Part shown: positions 10,858-18,647 of the stretch, in pieces
Layout of the letters: each line of letters begins with the position of its first letter
How positions within the stretch are numbered: position 1 is the first letter of the stretch
Assembly (NCBI RefSeq): GCF_012952065.1
Contig: NZ_JABCJJ010000015.1
Span: forward strand, 1-64,000
Source: Cellulomonas fimi
GTDB taxonomy: Bacteria; Actinomycetota; Actinomycetes; Actinomycetales; Cellulomonadaceae
Reading direction: 5' to 3'
Length of the DNA: 64,000 nucleotides
Notes under the pieces: model-generated
What the model was told of the DNA's origin: nothing
Seen by the model: only the letters and a program-made list of their open reading frames with translations
Databases searched by the model: none
Program-made: the position numbers and the translations under genes

Positions 10858-10898
10858 ACGTTACGAAGGCCGGTGGTCGTCAGACATGACGGGCGTCA
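10858..10898 (-). promoter_or_regulatory. Promoter of the P-type ATPase: FNR-like palindrome at -41.5 plus -10 TAACGT
   Basis: On the minus strand, TTGACGCCCGTCAT holds the inverted repeat TGACG-N2-CGTCA (10887-10898). A -10 hexamer TAACGT occupies 10863-10858. The palindrome centre (10892.5) is 29.5 bases from the first -10 base, i.e. at -41.5, the class II position for CRP/FNR activators. No -35 hexamer is present, which fits activator dependence. The same 25-base block recurs upstream of the HMA gene with two mismatches. Confidence 0.55.
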
Positions 10899-10970
10899 AT
10901 CAACCGCAGCGCGCCCCTGCCTGGTGCGGTGCGGCGGCCACGCCGCCTCGCCAGGACCGCACATGACGAC

Positions 10971-11001
10971 AGCGCCACCGCCGGGATCCGGCGGTGGCGC
11001 T
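10971..11001 (-). terminator. Strong hairpin downstream of the HMA gene
   Basis: AGCGCCACCGCCGG and CCGGCGGTGGCGCT form a perfect 14-bp stem with a 3-base loop, 33 bases past the HMA stop. There is no U tract, as is common in high-GC actinobacteria. It separates the HMA transcript from the ATPase promoter. Three copies of GTGGCGCTGCT trail the stem. Confidence 0.6.
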
Positions 11002-11033
11002 GCTGTGGCGCTGCTGTGGCGCTGCTGGTCGGG

Positions 11034-11273
11034 TCAGAACGTCGCGGGCTTGGCGACGTACCCGGCCTTGGCGACGGCGGCGACCAGGTCGTCCACGCTC
11101 GCCGTCGCCGGGTCGTGGTCGATCTCGACCCGAGCGGAGGCGAAGTGGACCGTCACGGCGTCGACGCCGTCCAGGCGGCCGACCTGCTTCTCGATCTTGG
11201 TGACGCACGACGGGCACGAGAACCCCTCGGCGCGCAGGATCGTGCGGGCGGTGGTGGGAGCGGTGGCACTCAT
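11034..11273 (-). CDS. Heavy-metal-associated (HMA) domain protein, CopZ-like chaperone
   Basis: 79 residues forming a single HMA domain: beta-strand, then FSCPSCV with the metal-binding Cys20 and Cys23, helix, and a second half ending KAGYVAKP. Such proteins carry a soft metal ion in the cytosol and hand it to a P1B ATPase. The CPSC spacing is canonical; the loop Met seen in many Cu chaperones is replaced by Phe-Ser, so copper is not certain. ATG 11273 has GGAAGG 7 bases upstream. Its promoter shares a 25-base block with that of the ATPase, so the two genes are probably co-regulated although separated by a terminator. Confidence 0.88.
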   Translation of the reverse strand: MSATAPTTARTILRAEGFSCPSCVTKIEKQVGRLDGVDAVTVHFASARVEIDHDPATASVDDLVAAVAKAGYVAKPATF

Positions 11274-11328
11274 CTCGACCTTCCTTTTTTTGTGTGCGGT
11301 CCACCCCTCGTCCGGGGTGCTGACCTCG

Positions 11329-11369
11329 ACACTAGGAAGCCGGGAGCACCCGAACCATGACGTGCGTCA
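11329..11369 (-). promoter_or_regulatory. Promoter of the HMA gene: FNR-like palindrome at -41.5 plus -10 TAGTGT
   Basis: TGACG-CA-CGTCA (11358-11369, minus strand, preceded by T) is centred at 11363.5. The -10 hexamer TAGTGT starts at 11334, again exactly 29.5 bases away, placing the palindrome at -41.5. The transcript would carry a leader of about 50 bases. Sequence and geometry match the ATPase promoter. Confidence 0.55.
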
Positions 11370-11412
11370 ATCGACCGCAGCCGAGTGCCTCGCACCGCCG
11401 CAGGGGTGGCGC

Positions 11413-12618
11413 TCAGGAGAAGAGACGTGGCCCGCAGCTCGGCCACTGGCCCGCCCCAGAGCGGTTGTAGAGCATCTTGGCGCGCATCGTCTGCTCGTCG
11501 GGCGACGCCTGCGAGGGCAGGCCTGAGCCGCCGACCCCGTTCCACGTCGCCACCGAGAACTGGTAGAGACCGTGGTACTTGCCGGTCGACGAGACGGCGT
11601 CCGGGCGACCGCCCGACTCGCACGCCGCGAGCGCGGCCCAGTTGAGCGAGTCCGCGTCGCCGCCGACGTTCGGGTTCACCGGGCCGGAGCTGCCGGAGCC
11701 CGCCGACGGCGCCGAGCGAGCCGGCGCGGGCGCGGCCGGGCGCTCCTTGGTGCCGACCGCCACGACCTTGTCGACCGGCGCCGCGGTCACCGCGTCGGTG
11801 ACCAGCTCGCGGGCCGTCTCGAGCCCGTCGACCGTCGTGATGCGGTGGACGAGCGTGCGCTGCCCCTCGACCCCGGCGGTCGTGACCTTCTTCGAACCCT
11901 CGAACCGGTTCGGGTCGGGCTGCTCGACGACGGCGAACGGGATCGGCTGGAGCTCCGGGACGTCCTGCACGACGACGCGGTTGATGACCACCGCGACCTT
12001 CGCGCCGCCCGCACGCGCGACCGAGACCTGGTCGAGCTCACCGAGGGTGAGGCCGAGCTGGTCGAGCACCGCGGCCAGGCCGCGCGAGCCGTCGGCCACC
12101 TCGAGCACCTGGCCGTCGACGCGCACCTCGACCGGGCCGTCGAGCGCCAGGTCGATCGGCAGCTCGGCGCGGCCGGCGGAGCGCGACGCCACGAGGCGGA
12201 CGTCGCCGCCGCGGGTCGCGAGCGTCGTGAGCGCCTCGTCGGCGTCGAGCGCCGTGGTCCACACGTCCGTCGCGACGCCGTCGACCTGGGCCGTCACGAG
12301 GGTCGCGTGACGGACGACGATCTCCGAGCCGTCGCGCAGGGCCGACGGTGCCGCGGGGGCGACGGTGTCGCGGTCGCCGACCTCGATGCCCTGGTCGTCC
12401 AGGACGCCGTCGACGCTGCCGGCGAACGTCGTGACACGGCTGATCTCGCCGTCGACGTCGAGGGTGATGGTCTTGTGCGCGACGCCGTAGGCGGCGGTGC
12501 CGCCGGCGAGGACGGCGAGCGCGGCGGCCGAGGCGGCGATGGTCACGCGGCGGCGGCCGGGCTCACGGGAGCGGAAAGGAGCGGACAGGACGGAAGAGAC
12601 GCGAGAAGGGAGAGCCAC
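11413..12618 (-). CDS. Resuscitation-promoting factor, RpfB-like (DUF348-G5-Rpf)
   Basis: About 401 residues. An Arg-rich N-terminus and one hydrophobic segment form a signal/anchor. Three DUF348 repeats (the first starting at HKTITLDVDG) are followed by a G5 domain (PFAVVEQPDPNRFEG to AVGTKE), a Ser/Pro linker, and a C-terminal Rpf domain. The Rpf domain has LAACESGG with the catalytic Glu, GLYQFSVATWNGVGG, and the paired cysteines of the lysozyme-like fold. RpfB-type enzymes cleave peptidoglycan in the wall and promote exit from dormancy. GTG 12618 is preferred because upstream sequence is not conserved, but the start is uncertain. It lies downstream of a second G5 protein and 226 bases below an MtrA-like box. 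Confidence 0.88.
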   Translation of the reverse strand: MALPSRVSSVLSAPFRSREPGRRRVTIAASAAALAVLAGGTAAYGVAHKTITLDVDGEISRVTTFAGSVDGVLDDQGIEVGDRDTVAPAAPSALRDGSEIVVRHATLVTAQVDGVATDVWTTALDADEALTTLATRGGDVRLVASRSAGRAELPIDLALDGPVEVRVDGQVLEVADGSRGLAAVLDQLGLTLGELDQVSVARAGGAKVAVVINRVVVQDVPELQPIPFAVVEQPDPNRFEGSKKVTTAGVEGQRTLVHRITTVDGLETARELVTDAVTAAPVDKVVAVGTKERPAAPAPARSAPSAGSGSSGPVNPNVGGDADSLNWAALAACESGGRPDAVSSTGKYHGLYQFSVATWNGVGGSGLPSQASPDEQTMRAKMLYNRSGAGQWPSCGPRLFS

Positions 12619-12940
12619 TGTGTTCCAGACGTCGGGCTGTCCGGGCACGGGGAGGGTGACGCTCGCTCGAGCGCGACGCGGTTGCGGCGACTGCCGCTGC
12701 GATCGCCCGGTCCGACCGGGCAGTCCCGCAGTTCCCGGATCCCCGATCCGGCCGTCACGGCGTCGGGACGGGTGTCCGCACGCCGGTCGCACGCGACCTC
12801 GCCCCTATCGGATCCGGGCCGAGCTCGCTAATGCGACACGGAACCGTAACTGATTCGTGACCTCTCGCCAAACGGTGAGACCACGGCGGCACGCGCCGGC
12901 CGGGCGCTCGTCACCACCGGCGCAGCGCAACCGGTGCGGG
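12619..12940. other. Region between the two G5/Rpf genes
   Basis: A 322-base spacer carrying an MtrA-like direct repeat at 12844-12862. It was inspected on the minus strand for a c-di-AMP (ydaO) riboswitch, which often precedes rpf genes; the expected GGGGTGAA-type core was not found. No other element is apparent. Confidence 0.4.
12844..12862. promoter_or_regulatory. MtrA-like direct repeat GTAAC-N6-GTGAC
   Basis: CCGTAACTGATTCGTGACC contains GTAAC and GTGAC separated by six bases, the loose direct repeat described for the response regulator MtrA of actinobacteria. The same 19-mer with one change precedes the other rpf-like gene at 14150. MtrA controls cell-wall hydrolases including rpf genes in other actinobacteria; its action here is inference. 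Confidence 0.45.
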
Positions 12941-14107
12941 TCAGTACCAGTTCTTGACGAGGAACGACCCCCAGGCGCCGCAGGGGGTCCCGTACCGGCC
13001 TCCGATGTAGTTGAGGCCCCAGGTGATCTGCGTCGCGGGGTTCGTCCGCCAGTCGTCGCCGACGGTGGCCATCTTGGAGCCCGGCAGCGCCTGCGGGATC
13101 CCGTAGGCGCCGCTCGAACGGTTCTCGGCGTCGACGCGCCAGCCGCTCTCCCGGTTCCAGAGCTGGAGCAGGCACGCGAACTCGTCGTCGCCCCAGCCTC
13201 GCGCGGCGGCGAGCTCGCGGCCGATGGCCTGCGCGCTGCCGGGCGTGACCTCGGGCAGGTCGGGCACGACCATCGTGCCGATGCTCACCACCTGGTCGAC
13301 CGGCTGGGCCAGCACGACCTGCGCGAGGACCGTGCGGTCCACCTCCGCCCCGCCGACCAGCGCGGTCGCGTACGTGATCTGGCGCTGGCCCGCACGGCCG
13401 GGCGTCGTGACCCTGCGCGTGCCCTCGGCGAGCCGCGGGTCCTCGACCTCGCGCTCGGTGAACGGCATGGCCTCGACGACCGTGCCGCTCCCCTGCTGCG
13501 CGCGCGTCACGAGGACGACGAGGCCGTCCACCGCCGTCGCACCCAGGGGCACCGAGACCTGGTCGCCCTCCTGGAGCACGAGGCCGATCTCCTTGAGGGC
13601 CTCGCGCACCGTGGGAGCGCTCGTCAGGCCGTCGATGACCTGGCCGTCGACCACGAGGTGGAGCGTCTTGAGCGTCGACACGCGCAGCACGTCGCCACGA
13701 ACGAGGGAGGCCGAGCGCGAGGCGGAGACCCGGGCGCCGTCGTCGCGCACGCCGACGTCGCCGATCGCCTCGCCGACCGTGAGCCCCGTGGTCCAGACCG
13801 TGCGCTGCGCCCCGTCGACCTCGACCGTGATCTCGCGGCCGTGACGCACCACGATCTCGCCGCCGTCAGGCACCGAGTCGTCCAGGGCCGGCGCCACGAG
13901 GTCACGCTCGCCCGCCTCGATGCCGGCGTCCGCCAGCACGTCCGCGACCGTGCGGCCGAACGCGCTGACCTCGACCTGCTCGCCGTCGACGTCGACCGTG
14001 ACCTCCTTGTGCAGGACGGCGAACGCGCTCGTGGCACCGGCCACCAGCATCAGCACGACTCCCTGGGCCGCGAGGCGGGTCGCTCGGGGGGTCAGGCGCA
14101 GGTGCAC
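12941..14107 (-). CDS. DUF348/G5 cell-wall protein with transglycosylase-like C-terminus
   Basis: 388 residues: a signal/anchor helix (about 10-32), DUF348 repeats starting at HKEVTVDVDG, then a G5 domain around EAMPFTEREVEDPR. The C-terminal module (about 300-388) is unlike the canonical Rpf domain: it has LLQLWNRESGWRVDAENRSSGAYGIPQA, an SLT/lysozyme-like pattern with a probable catalytic Glu in NRESG, and ends KNWY. It is therefore a peptidoglycan transglycosylase of the same architecture as RpfB but with another catalytic domain. GTG 14107 has GAAGGA 9 bases upstream. The gene is tandem with an RpfB-like gene, suggesting duplication followed by domain replacement. Confidence 0.85.
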   Translation of the reverse strand: MHLRLTPRATRLAAQGVVLMLVAGATSAFAVLHKEVTVDVDGEQVEVSAFGRTVADVLADAGIEAGERDLVAPALDDSVPDGGEIVVRHGREITVEVDGAQRTVWTTGLTVGEAIGDVGVRDDGARVSASRSASLVRGDVLRVSTLKTLHLVVDGQVIDGLTSAPTVREALKEIGLVLQEGDQVSVPLGATAVDGLVVLVTRAQQGSGTVVEAMPFTEREVEDPRLAEGTRRVTTPGRAGQRQITYATALVGGAEVDRTVLAQVVLAQPVDQVVSIGTMVVPDLPEVTPGSAQAIGRELAAARGWGDDEFACLLQLWNRESGWRVDAENRSSGAYGIPQALPGSKMATVGDDWRTNPATQITWGLNYIGGRYGTPCGAWGSFLVKNWY

Positions 14108-14149
14108 GCGTCAGGGTCCTTCGGTCGGGACGGGATCGGGCCAGGGTGA

Positions 14150-14168
14150 CCGTAACCGATTCGTGACC
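14150..14168. promoter_or_regulatory. MtrA-like direct repeat upstream of the G5/transglycosylase gene
   Basis: CCGTAACCGATTCGTGACC ends 42 bases before GTG 14107 and differs at one position from the 12844 copy. GTAAC-N6-GTGAC fits the MtrA consensus, and a further GTGAC follows. Confidence 0.5.
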
Positions 14169-14292
14169 GTGACGGGTACCCGCCGGCCGCCGACCGGTGG
14201 ACGGGGCGGGGCGCCGGCTGGGCGGCTCGGCCCGATCTGCCGCCCCTCACGGGCGCGACCCGACAGATCTCACCCGGGCCCGACGACGTGGC

Positions 14293-15204
14293 TCACCAAG
14301 GGCCGTACACCGCCTCCGACGTCGCCGCGATCGTGCGGCAGACCCGCTCGAGGTCGATCCCGAGCACCTCGGCGACCGCCCGGACGGTGAGCGGCACGAG
14401 GTACGGCGCGTTCGGGCGTCCGCGGAAGGGGTGCGGGGTCAGGTACGGCGCGTCCGTCTCGACGAGCAGCTGCCCGAGCGGCACCTCGCGGAGCGCGGCG
14501 CGCAGCTCGTGGTTGCTCGTGAACGTCACCGGTCCCGCGATCGACACGAACCAGCCGCGCTCGGCGCACACCCGGGCGAGCTCGGCGTCGCCCGAGAAGC
14601 AGTGGAAGACGGTGCGGTCGGGTGCGCCGTCGCGCTCGAGCACCTCGAGGACCTCGGCGTGCGCGTCGCGGTCGTGGATCTGGAGCGCGAGGCCGAGCTC
14701 CTTGGCGAGGGCGATGTGGTCCCGGAACGACTCGACCTGAGCGGCCCGGCCGTCGGAGCCGGACCGGAACAGGTCGAGGCCGGTCTCGCCGATCACCCGG
14801 ATGCGGTCGTTGCCCCGCGCGAGCTCGGCGATCTCGGCGATCGCTGCCGCCAACCCCCGGGCGTGCTCCTCGCGCGGCCGGGGCGGCAGGCCGTCGGGCC
14901 CGACGTCGGTGGCACCGGCGAACAGCGTGGCCTCGTTGGGGTGGATCGCGACGCCGCCCAGCAGTGCCTCGTGCTCACGGACGACGCGGTCGGTCCACCG
15001 CGCGGCGTCGAGGTCGCAGCCGATCTGCACCATGCGCGGGACGCCGACGGCGGCCGCGCGGGCGAGCTGGTCGGCCAGCGTCGGCGCGACCTCGCCGTCG
15101 GCGGGCTCCGGGTCGAGGTCGAGATGCGTGTGGTTGTCGACGACGCCGAAGGGCAGCGGCTCGGGGTCCGGCGGCCAGGTGCGGTCGCGGGGCCGCCGGC
15201 TCAT
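14293..15204 (-). CDS. tatD: TatD family metal-dependent deoxyribonuclease
   Basis: A 303-residue TIM-barrel hydrolase. DNHTHLDL (about 23-30) gives the first two metal-binding His. IGETGLDL carries the catalytic Glu, and HCFSG and ETDAPYLTP supply the later ligands. TatD enzymes are 3'-5' DNA exonucleases linked to repair and DNA turnover. It starts 7 bases after the metG stop, consistent with co-transcription in the classical metG-tatD-rpfB order. No truncation is visible. Confidence 0.94.
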   Translation of the reverse strand: MSRRPRDRTWPPDPEPLPFGVVDNHTHLDLDPEPADGEVAPTLADQLARAAAVGVPRMVQIGCDLDAARWTDRVVREHEALLGGVAIHPNEATLFAGATDVGPDGLPPRPREEHARGLAAAIAEIAELARGNDRIRVIGETGLDLFRSGSDGRAAQVESFRDHIALAKELGLALQIHDRDAHAEVLEVLERDGAPDRTVFHCFSGDAELARVCAERGWFVSIAGPVTFTSNHELRAALREVPLGQLLVETDAPYLTPHPFRGRPNAPYLVPLTVRAVAEVLGIDLERVCRTIAATSEAVYGPW

Positions 15205-15211
15205 GCGCGGC

Positions 15212-16891
15212 TCACGCGCCCGCGTCCGCCGGCTCCTCGAGCCGCGGGAAGAGCGACGCGCCCTTCGTCACCCGGGTGCCGGCAGGCAGCCGGCCGGACG
15301 TTGCCACGGTGCCGACGGGCTGCGCGCCGAGCGGGCCGAGCACGTCCGCCGCCCCGAGCGACTCCCAGAGCCCCGTGGCTGCCTTGGGCGTCACGGGGTG
15401 CAGCAGCACCGCGAGGACGCGGAGCGCCTCGGCCGACGCGACGAGGATCGTGGCGAGGCGACCGCCCTGGCGGAACCCGGCGTCGGCGGCGGAGTCCGCA
15501 GAGCTGGCGGTGTCCGCAGAGCTGGCGGTGGCCGGGCGCTCCGTCGGGTCCTTCGCGACCTGCCAGGGCGCCTGCTCGGTGAGGTAGCCGTTGGTCGCCT
15601 CGACGAGCGTCCACACGGCGTTGATGGCCTCGTTCAGCGCCATCCGGTCGACCGCGGCCTCCGCGTCCGTGACCGCCTTCGCCGCGACGTCGGCCAGCGC
15701 CTGCTCGGCGGGACCCGGCTCCCCCGGCGTCGGCAGCGCCCCGCCGAAGTACTTGCCGATCATCGCCGCGACCCGTGAGGCCAGGTTGCCGAAGCCGTTC
15801 GCGAGCTCGGCGTGGTAGCGGGCCGACAGGTCCTCCCACGAGAAGGACCCGTCCTGCCCGAACGGGATCGCGCGCATGAAGTAGTAGCGGAACGCGTCCG
15901 ACCCGAAGTGGTCGATGATCTGGCTCGGCGCGATGCCCGTGAGCTTGGACTTGCTCATCTTCTCGCCGCCCACGAGCAGCCAGCCGTGGGCGAAGACCTG
16001 CCCCGGCAGCTCGAGCCCGGCCGCCATGAGCATGGCCGGCCAGATGACGGCGTGGAACCGCAGGATGTCCTTGCCGACGAGGTGGACGTCGGCGGGCCAG
16101 ATGCGCTCGAAGCGCGCCTTCTCCTCCGGGTCGTCGCTCGCGTACCCGGCCGCGGTCGCGTAGTTGAGCAGCGCGTCGAACCAGACGTAGAGCACGTGCG
16201 AGGGGTCCCACGGGATCGGGATCCCCCAGTCGAACGTGCTGCGCGAGATCGACAGGTCCTGCAGACCCTGCCGCACGAACGCCATGACCTCGTTGCGCGC
16301 GCTGGCGGGCTGCACGAACGTCGGGTTGGCCTCGTAGAAGTCGAGCAGCCGCTGCGTGTAGGCGCTCATGCGGAAGAAGTAGTTCTGCTCCGAGAGCATC
16401 TCGACCGGCTTGCCGTGGATGGCGCAGACCTCCTGCCCCTCGAACTCCCCGGTGCCCGGGACCAGGTCGCCCGGGAGCTTGTACTCCTCGCAGCCGACGC
16501 AGTAGGGGCCCTCGTACGAGCCCGCGTAGATCTCGCCCTTGTCGTACAGGTCCTGGATGAACGCCTGGACCCGGGTCGTGTGCCGCTCCTGGGTCGTGCG
16601 GATGAAGTCGTCGTTGGTCACGTCGAGGACGCCGAGCACGGGCTTCCAGGAGGCGTCGACCAGGCGGTCGGCCCAGTCCTGGGGGCTGACGCCGTTCGCC
16701 TCGGCGGTCCGCATGACCTTCTGGCCGTGCTCGTCCGTACCGGTGAGGAACCAGACGTCCTCCTGCCGCTGCCGGTGCCACCGCGCGACCATGTCGGCCG
16801 CCACCGTCGTGTACGCGTGCCCGATGTGGGGGGCGTCGTTCACGTAGTAGATGGGCGTGGTCAGGTAGAAGGACCGGCGGGGTTCGGGCAT
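15212..16891 (-). CDS. metG: Methionine--tRNA ligase
   Basis: A 559-residue class I aminoacyl-tRNA synthetase charging tRNA-Met. It has HIGH at 22-25, a connective peptide with CVGC and a later CAIHG, and KMSKSK near residue 317. The anticodon-binding helical domain contains a Ser-Ala-rich insertion near 465-480, encoded by an imperfect 21-base repeat. Length suits the short actinobacterial form without the C-terminal dimer domain. ATG 16891 lies 6 bases after TACGAT (16903-16898), so the mRNA is predicted to be leaderless. It heads the tatD-rpf run. A 63-bp tandem repeat array begins 40 bases upstream. Confidence 0.96.
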   Translation of the reverse strand: MPEPRRSFYLTTPIYYVNDAPHIGHAYTTVAADMVARWHRQRQEDVWFLTGTDEHGQKVMRTAEANGVSPQDWADRLVDASWKPVLGVLDVTNDDFIRTTQERHTTRVQAFIQDLYDKGEIYAGSYEGPYCVGCEEYKLPGDLVPGTGEFEGQEVCAIHGKPVEMLSEQNYFFRMSAYTQRLLDFYEANPTFVQPASARNEVMAFVRQGLQDLSISRSTFDWGIPIPWDPSHVLYVWFDALLNYATAAGYASDDPEEKARFERIWPADVHLVGKDILRFHAVIWPAMLMAAGLELPGQVFAHGWLLVGGEKMSKSKLTGIAPSQIIDHFGSDAFRYYFMRAIPFGQDGSFSWEDLSARYHAELANGFGNLASRVAAMIGKYFGGALPTPGEPGPAEQALADVAAKAVTDAEAAVDRMALNEAINAVWTLVEATNGYLTEQAPWQVAKDPTERPATASSADTASSADSAADAGFRQGGRLATILVASAEALRVLAVLLHPVTPKAATGLWESLGAADVLGPLGAQPVGTVATSGRLPAGTRVTKGASLFPRLEEPADAGA

Positions 16892-16897
16892 GGGGTC

Positions 16898-16903
16898 ATC
16901 GTA
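16898..16903 (-). promoter_or_regulatory. -10 element of a leaderless metG promoter
   Basis: TACGAT followed by six bases and then ATG places transcription start on the A of the start codon. No Shine-Dalgarno is present. The same geometry recurs at several other genes in the window. Confidence 0.5.
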
Positions 16904-16930
16904 GGGCGCACGGGTGGTGCGCCCAGGAGC

Positions 16931-17179
16931 CCCGTTGTGAGACCCAGCGCGTCACCGGGCGCGCGTTCCGCCTGACACGTCCGCAGCCTGCCCCCCGTTG
17001 TCAGACCCAGCGCGTCACCGGGCACCCGTTCCGCCTGACACGTCCGCAGCCTGCCCCCCGTTGTCAGACCCAGCGCGTCACCGGGCACCCGTTCCGCCTG
17101 ACACGTCGGCGGCCTGCCCCCCGTTGTCAGACCCAGCGCGTCACCGGGCACCCGTTCCGCCTGACACGTCGGCGGCCTG
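16931..17179. repeat. 63-bp tandem repeat array, about four units
   Basis: Units begin at 16931, 16994, 17057 and 17120, exactly 63 bases apart and nearly identical. Each contains a 42-base block bounded by TGTCAG (TGTGAG in the first unit) and CTGACA, an imperfect hairpin with CGGG-TG-CCCG inside. The unit next to the sugar dehydrogenase supplies the last codons and stop of that gene; the others fill the space up to the metG promoter. A diverged copy of the block lies inside the helicase gene at 40631. Confidence 0.9.
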
Positions 17180-18427
17180 GTCGGCTCGCTCGACGGTGAC
17201 GTGGACGATGCGATCATCCCCCGGGCGCGGGTCACCGCGGCCGTCGGTGTTGTTCGTGACGACCCACAGCCCGCCGTCGGGCGCCGGCTCGACCGCGCGC
17301 AGGCGGCCCAGCTCTCCCGCGAGCAGCGCCTGGGGCTCGCCGACGCCGTCCTGCGTGAGCGGGACCCGCCACAGCCGAGCCCCGCGCAGGCCCGCGAGGT
17401 AGACGCCCTCGGCTGTGACGGCGAGCCCGCTCGGCGACGCGTCGGACGTGGCCCACGTCGCGAGCGGGTCCGTGAACCCGCGTGCGGCGGCATCGGCCCC
17501 ACCGGTCCCCTCGACCTCCGGCCAGCCGTAGTTCGCCCCGGGCAGGATCTCGTTGAGCTCGTCGAGCGTGCTCTGCCCGAACTCCGAGGCGAACATGCGC
17601 CCGTCGGGTGCCCACCCGAGCCCCTGCACGTTCCGGTGCCCGAGCGACCACACCGGGGACCCAGGGGTCGGGTTGCCCGGCGCGGGTGCGCCGTCGACGG
17701 TCAGGCGCAGGATCTTGCCGCCCAGGCTCGTCGGGTCCTGGGATCGTTCCGGGCGGCCGGCGTCCCCGGTCGTCACGTAGAGGAAGCCGTCCGGCCCGAA
17801 CGCCAGCCGGCCGCCGTTGTGGTTGCCGGACGACGGGATCCCCGTGAGGACCGGTTCGAGCTCACCGAGCACCGGGGCGCTCCCCGGCGCGGCGTCCAGG
17901 GTCGCGCGGACGACCTCGTTGCCGTCCGCCGTCGTCCGGTAGAGGTAGACGTCGCCCGCGCGCGGCCCGCTCTCGGGGGCCACCGCGATGCCGAGCAGAC
18001 CGCCCTCGCCGCGGACCGTCGTCGTCCCCGCGAGCGCGTCGGCACCCGGGCCCGTGAGGAACGTGGCGGCGGCGCCGGGCGCCGGCGCGTCGATGACGAC
18101 GACGCGGGCGGCGTCGCGCAGCGTCACGAGGGCACGCCCGTCCGCCAGGAACGCCACGCCCCACGGCGCGTCGAGGCCGGTCACCACGTCCGAGACGCCC
18201 GTGACCGCGACGGTCGGGATCGCCGTGACCGCCGACGGCGTCGGGCCGGTGCCCGCGCCGGCGCTCGGCTGCGAGGTGGACCGGTCGGTCGGCTGGTCGG
18301 TGGCGACCGTCGGCGTGCGTGCGGCACCCGGATCCGCCCCGGTGCACCCGGCGAGGACGAGAATGCACGCGAGCGCGCCGACGCCCGGCACGGACGGGCG
18401 GGCCGGAGGACGACGCGGCCGCCTCAC
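17141..18427 (-). CDS. PQQ-dependent sugar dehydrogenase family lipoprotein
   Basis: 428 residues. The N-terminus has basic residues, a hydrophobic stretch and lipobox LAGC, so it is predicted to be an exported lipoprotein; a Thr/Ser-rich spacer follows. The rest is a six-bladed GSDH-type propeller: DAPWGVAFL, GGLLGIAVAP, SGNHNGGRLAFGPDG (with the catalytic-type His), GGKILRL, GHRNVQGL and NYGWPEVEG. Such enzymes oxidise aldoses with PQQ; the exact substrate is unknown. The start is GTG 18427, 16 bases after the preceding small gene. The last codons and stop lie within a 63-bp tandem repeat, so the C-terminal tail is repeat-derived. Confidence 0.85.
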   Translation of the reverse strand: MRRPRRPPARPSVPGVGALACILVLAGCTGADPGAARTPTVATDQPTDRSTSQPSAGAGTGPTPSAVTAIPTVAVTGVSDVVTGLDAPWGVAFLADGRALVTLRDAARVVVIDAPAPGAAATFLTGPGADALAGTTTVRGEGGLLGIAVAPESGPRAGDVYLYRTTADGNEVVRATLDAAPGSAPVLGELEPVLTGIPSSGNHNGGRLAFGPDGFLYVTTGDAGRPERSQDPTSLGGKILRLTVDGAPAPGNPTPGSPVWSLGHRNVQGLGWAPDGRMFASEFGQSTLDELNEILPGANYGWPEVEGTGGADAAARGFTDPLATWATSDASPSGLAVTAEGVYLAGLRGARLWRVPLTQDGVGEPQALLAGELGRLRAVEPAPDGGLWVVTNNTDGRGDPRPGDDRIVHVTVERADQAADVSGGTGAR

Positions 18428-18443
18428 CAGGCGATCCGCGACG

Positions 18444-18647
18444 TCACACAGGCCACATGCCCTGGCCGGCCGACTTGCCGCGCTCGATGTCGCGGAGCGC
18501 GTCCCGCGCCGCAGCCGCTTCCTCGGGGGTGACCGACCTCCCGCCGTGCCCCGAGCGGCTGAGGTTCTGGTAGAGGTCGAGCCGCCACGCGAGGACGGCC
18601 AACGCAAGCAGGACCCCGACCAGGATGATCCAGTCCCAGACACCCAT
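18444..18647 (-). CDS. Small membrane protein of unknown function
   Basis: 67 residues with strong ribosome-binding site GGGAGG 6 bases before ATG 18647. Residues 4-22 are one hydrophobic helix; the rest is a charged cytoplasmic tail with VTPEEAAAARDALRDIERG, probably helical. It is probably co-transcribed with the downstream lipoprotein dehydrogenase. No function is recognised; codon use and Shine-Dalgarno support a real gene. Confidence 0.7.
   Translation of the reverse strand: MGVWDWIILVGVLLALAVLAWRLDLYQNLSRSGHGGRSVTPEEAAAARDALRDIERGKSAGQGMWPV

Noticed and set aside
12619-12843. Possible c-di-AMP (ydaO) riboswitch before the rpf gene
   Set aside because: Such riboswitches are common before rpf genes, but the conserved GGGGTGAA-type core and paired arms could not be found by eye.
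16861-17502. Minus-strand frame with a 21-residue repeat over the 63-bp array
   Set aside because: It arises because 63 is a multiple of three; the frame overlaps the sugar dehydrogenase and metG in another register and has no start context.
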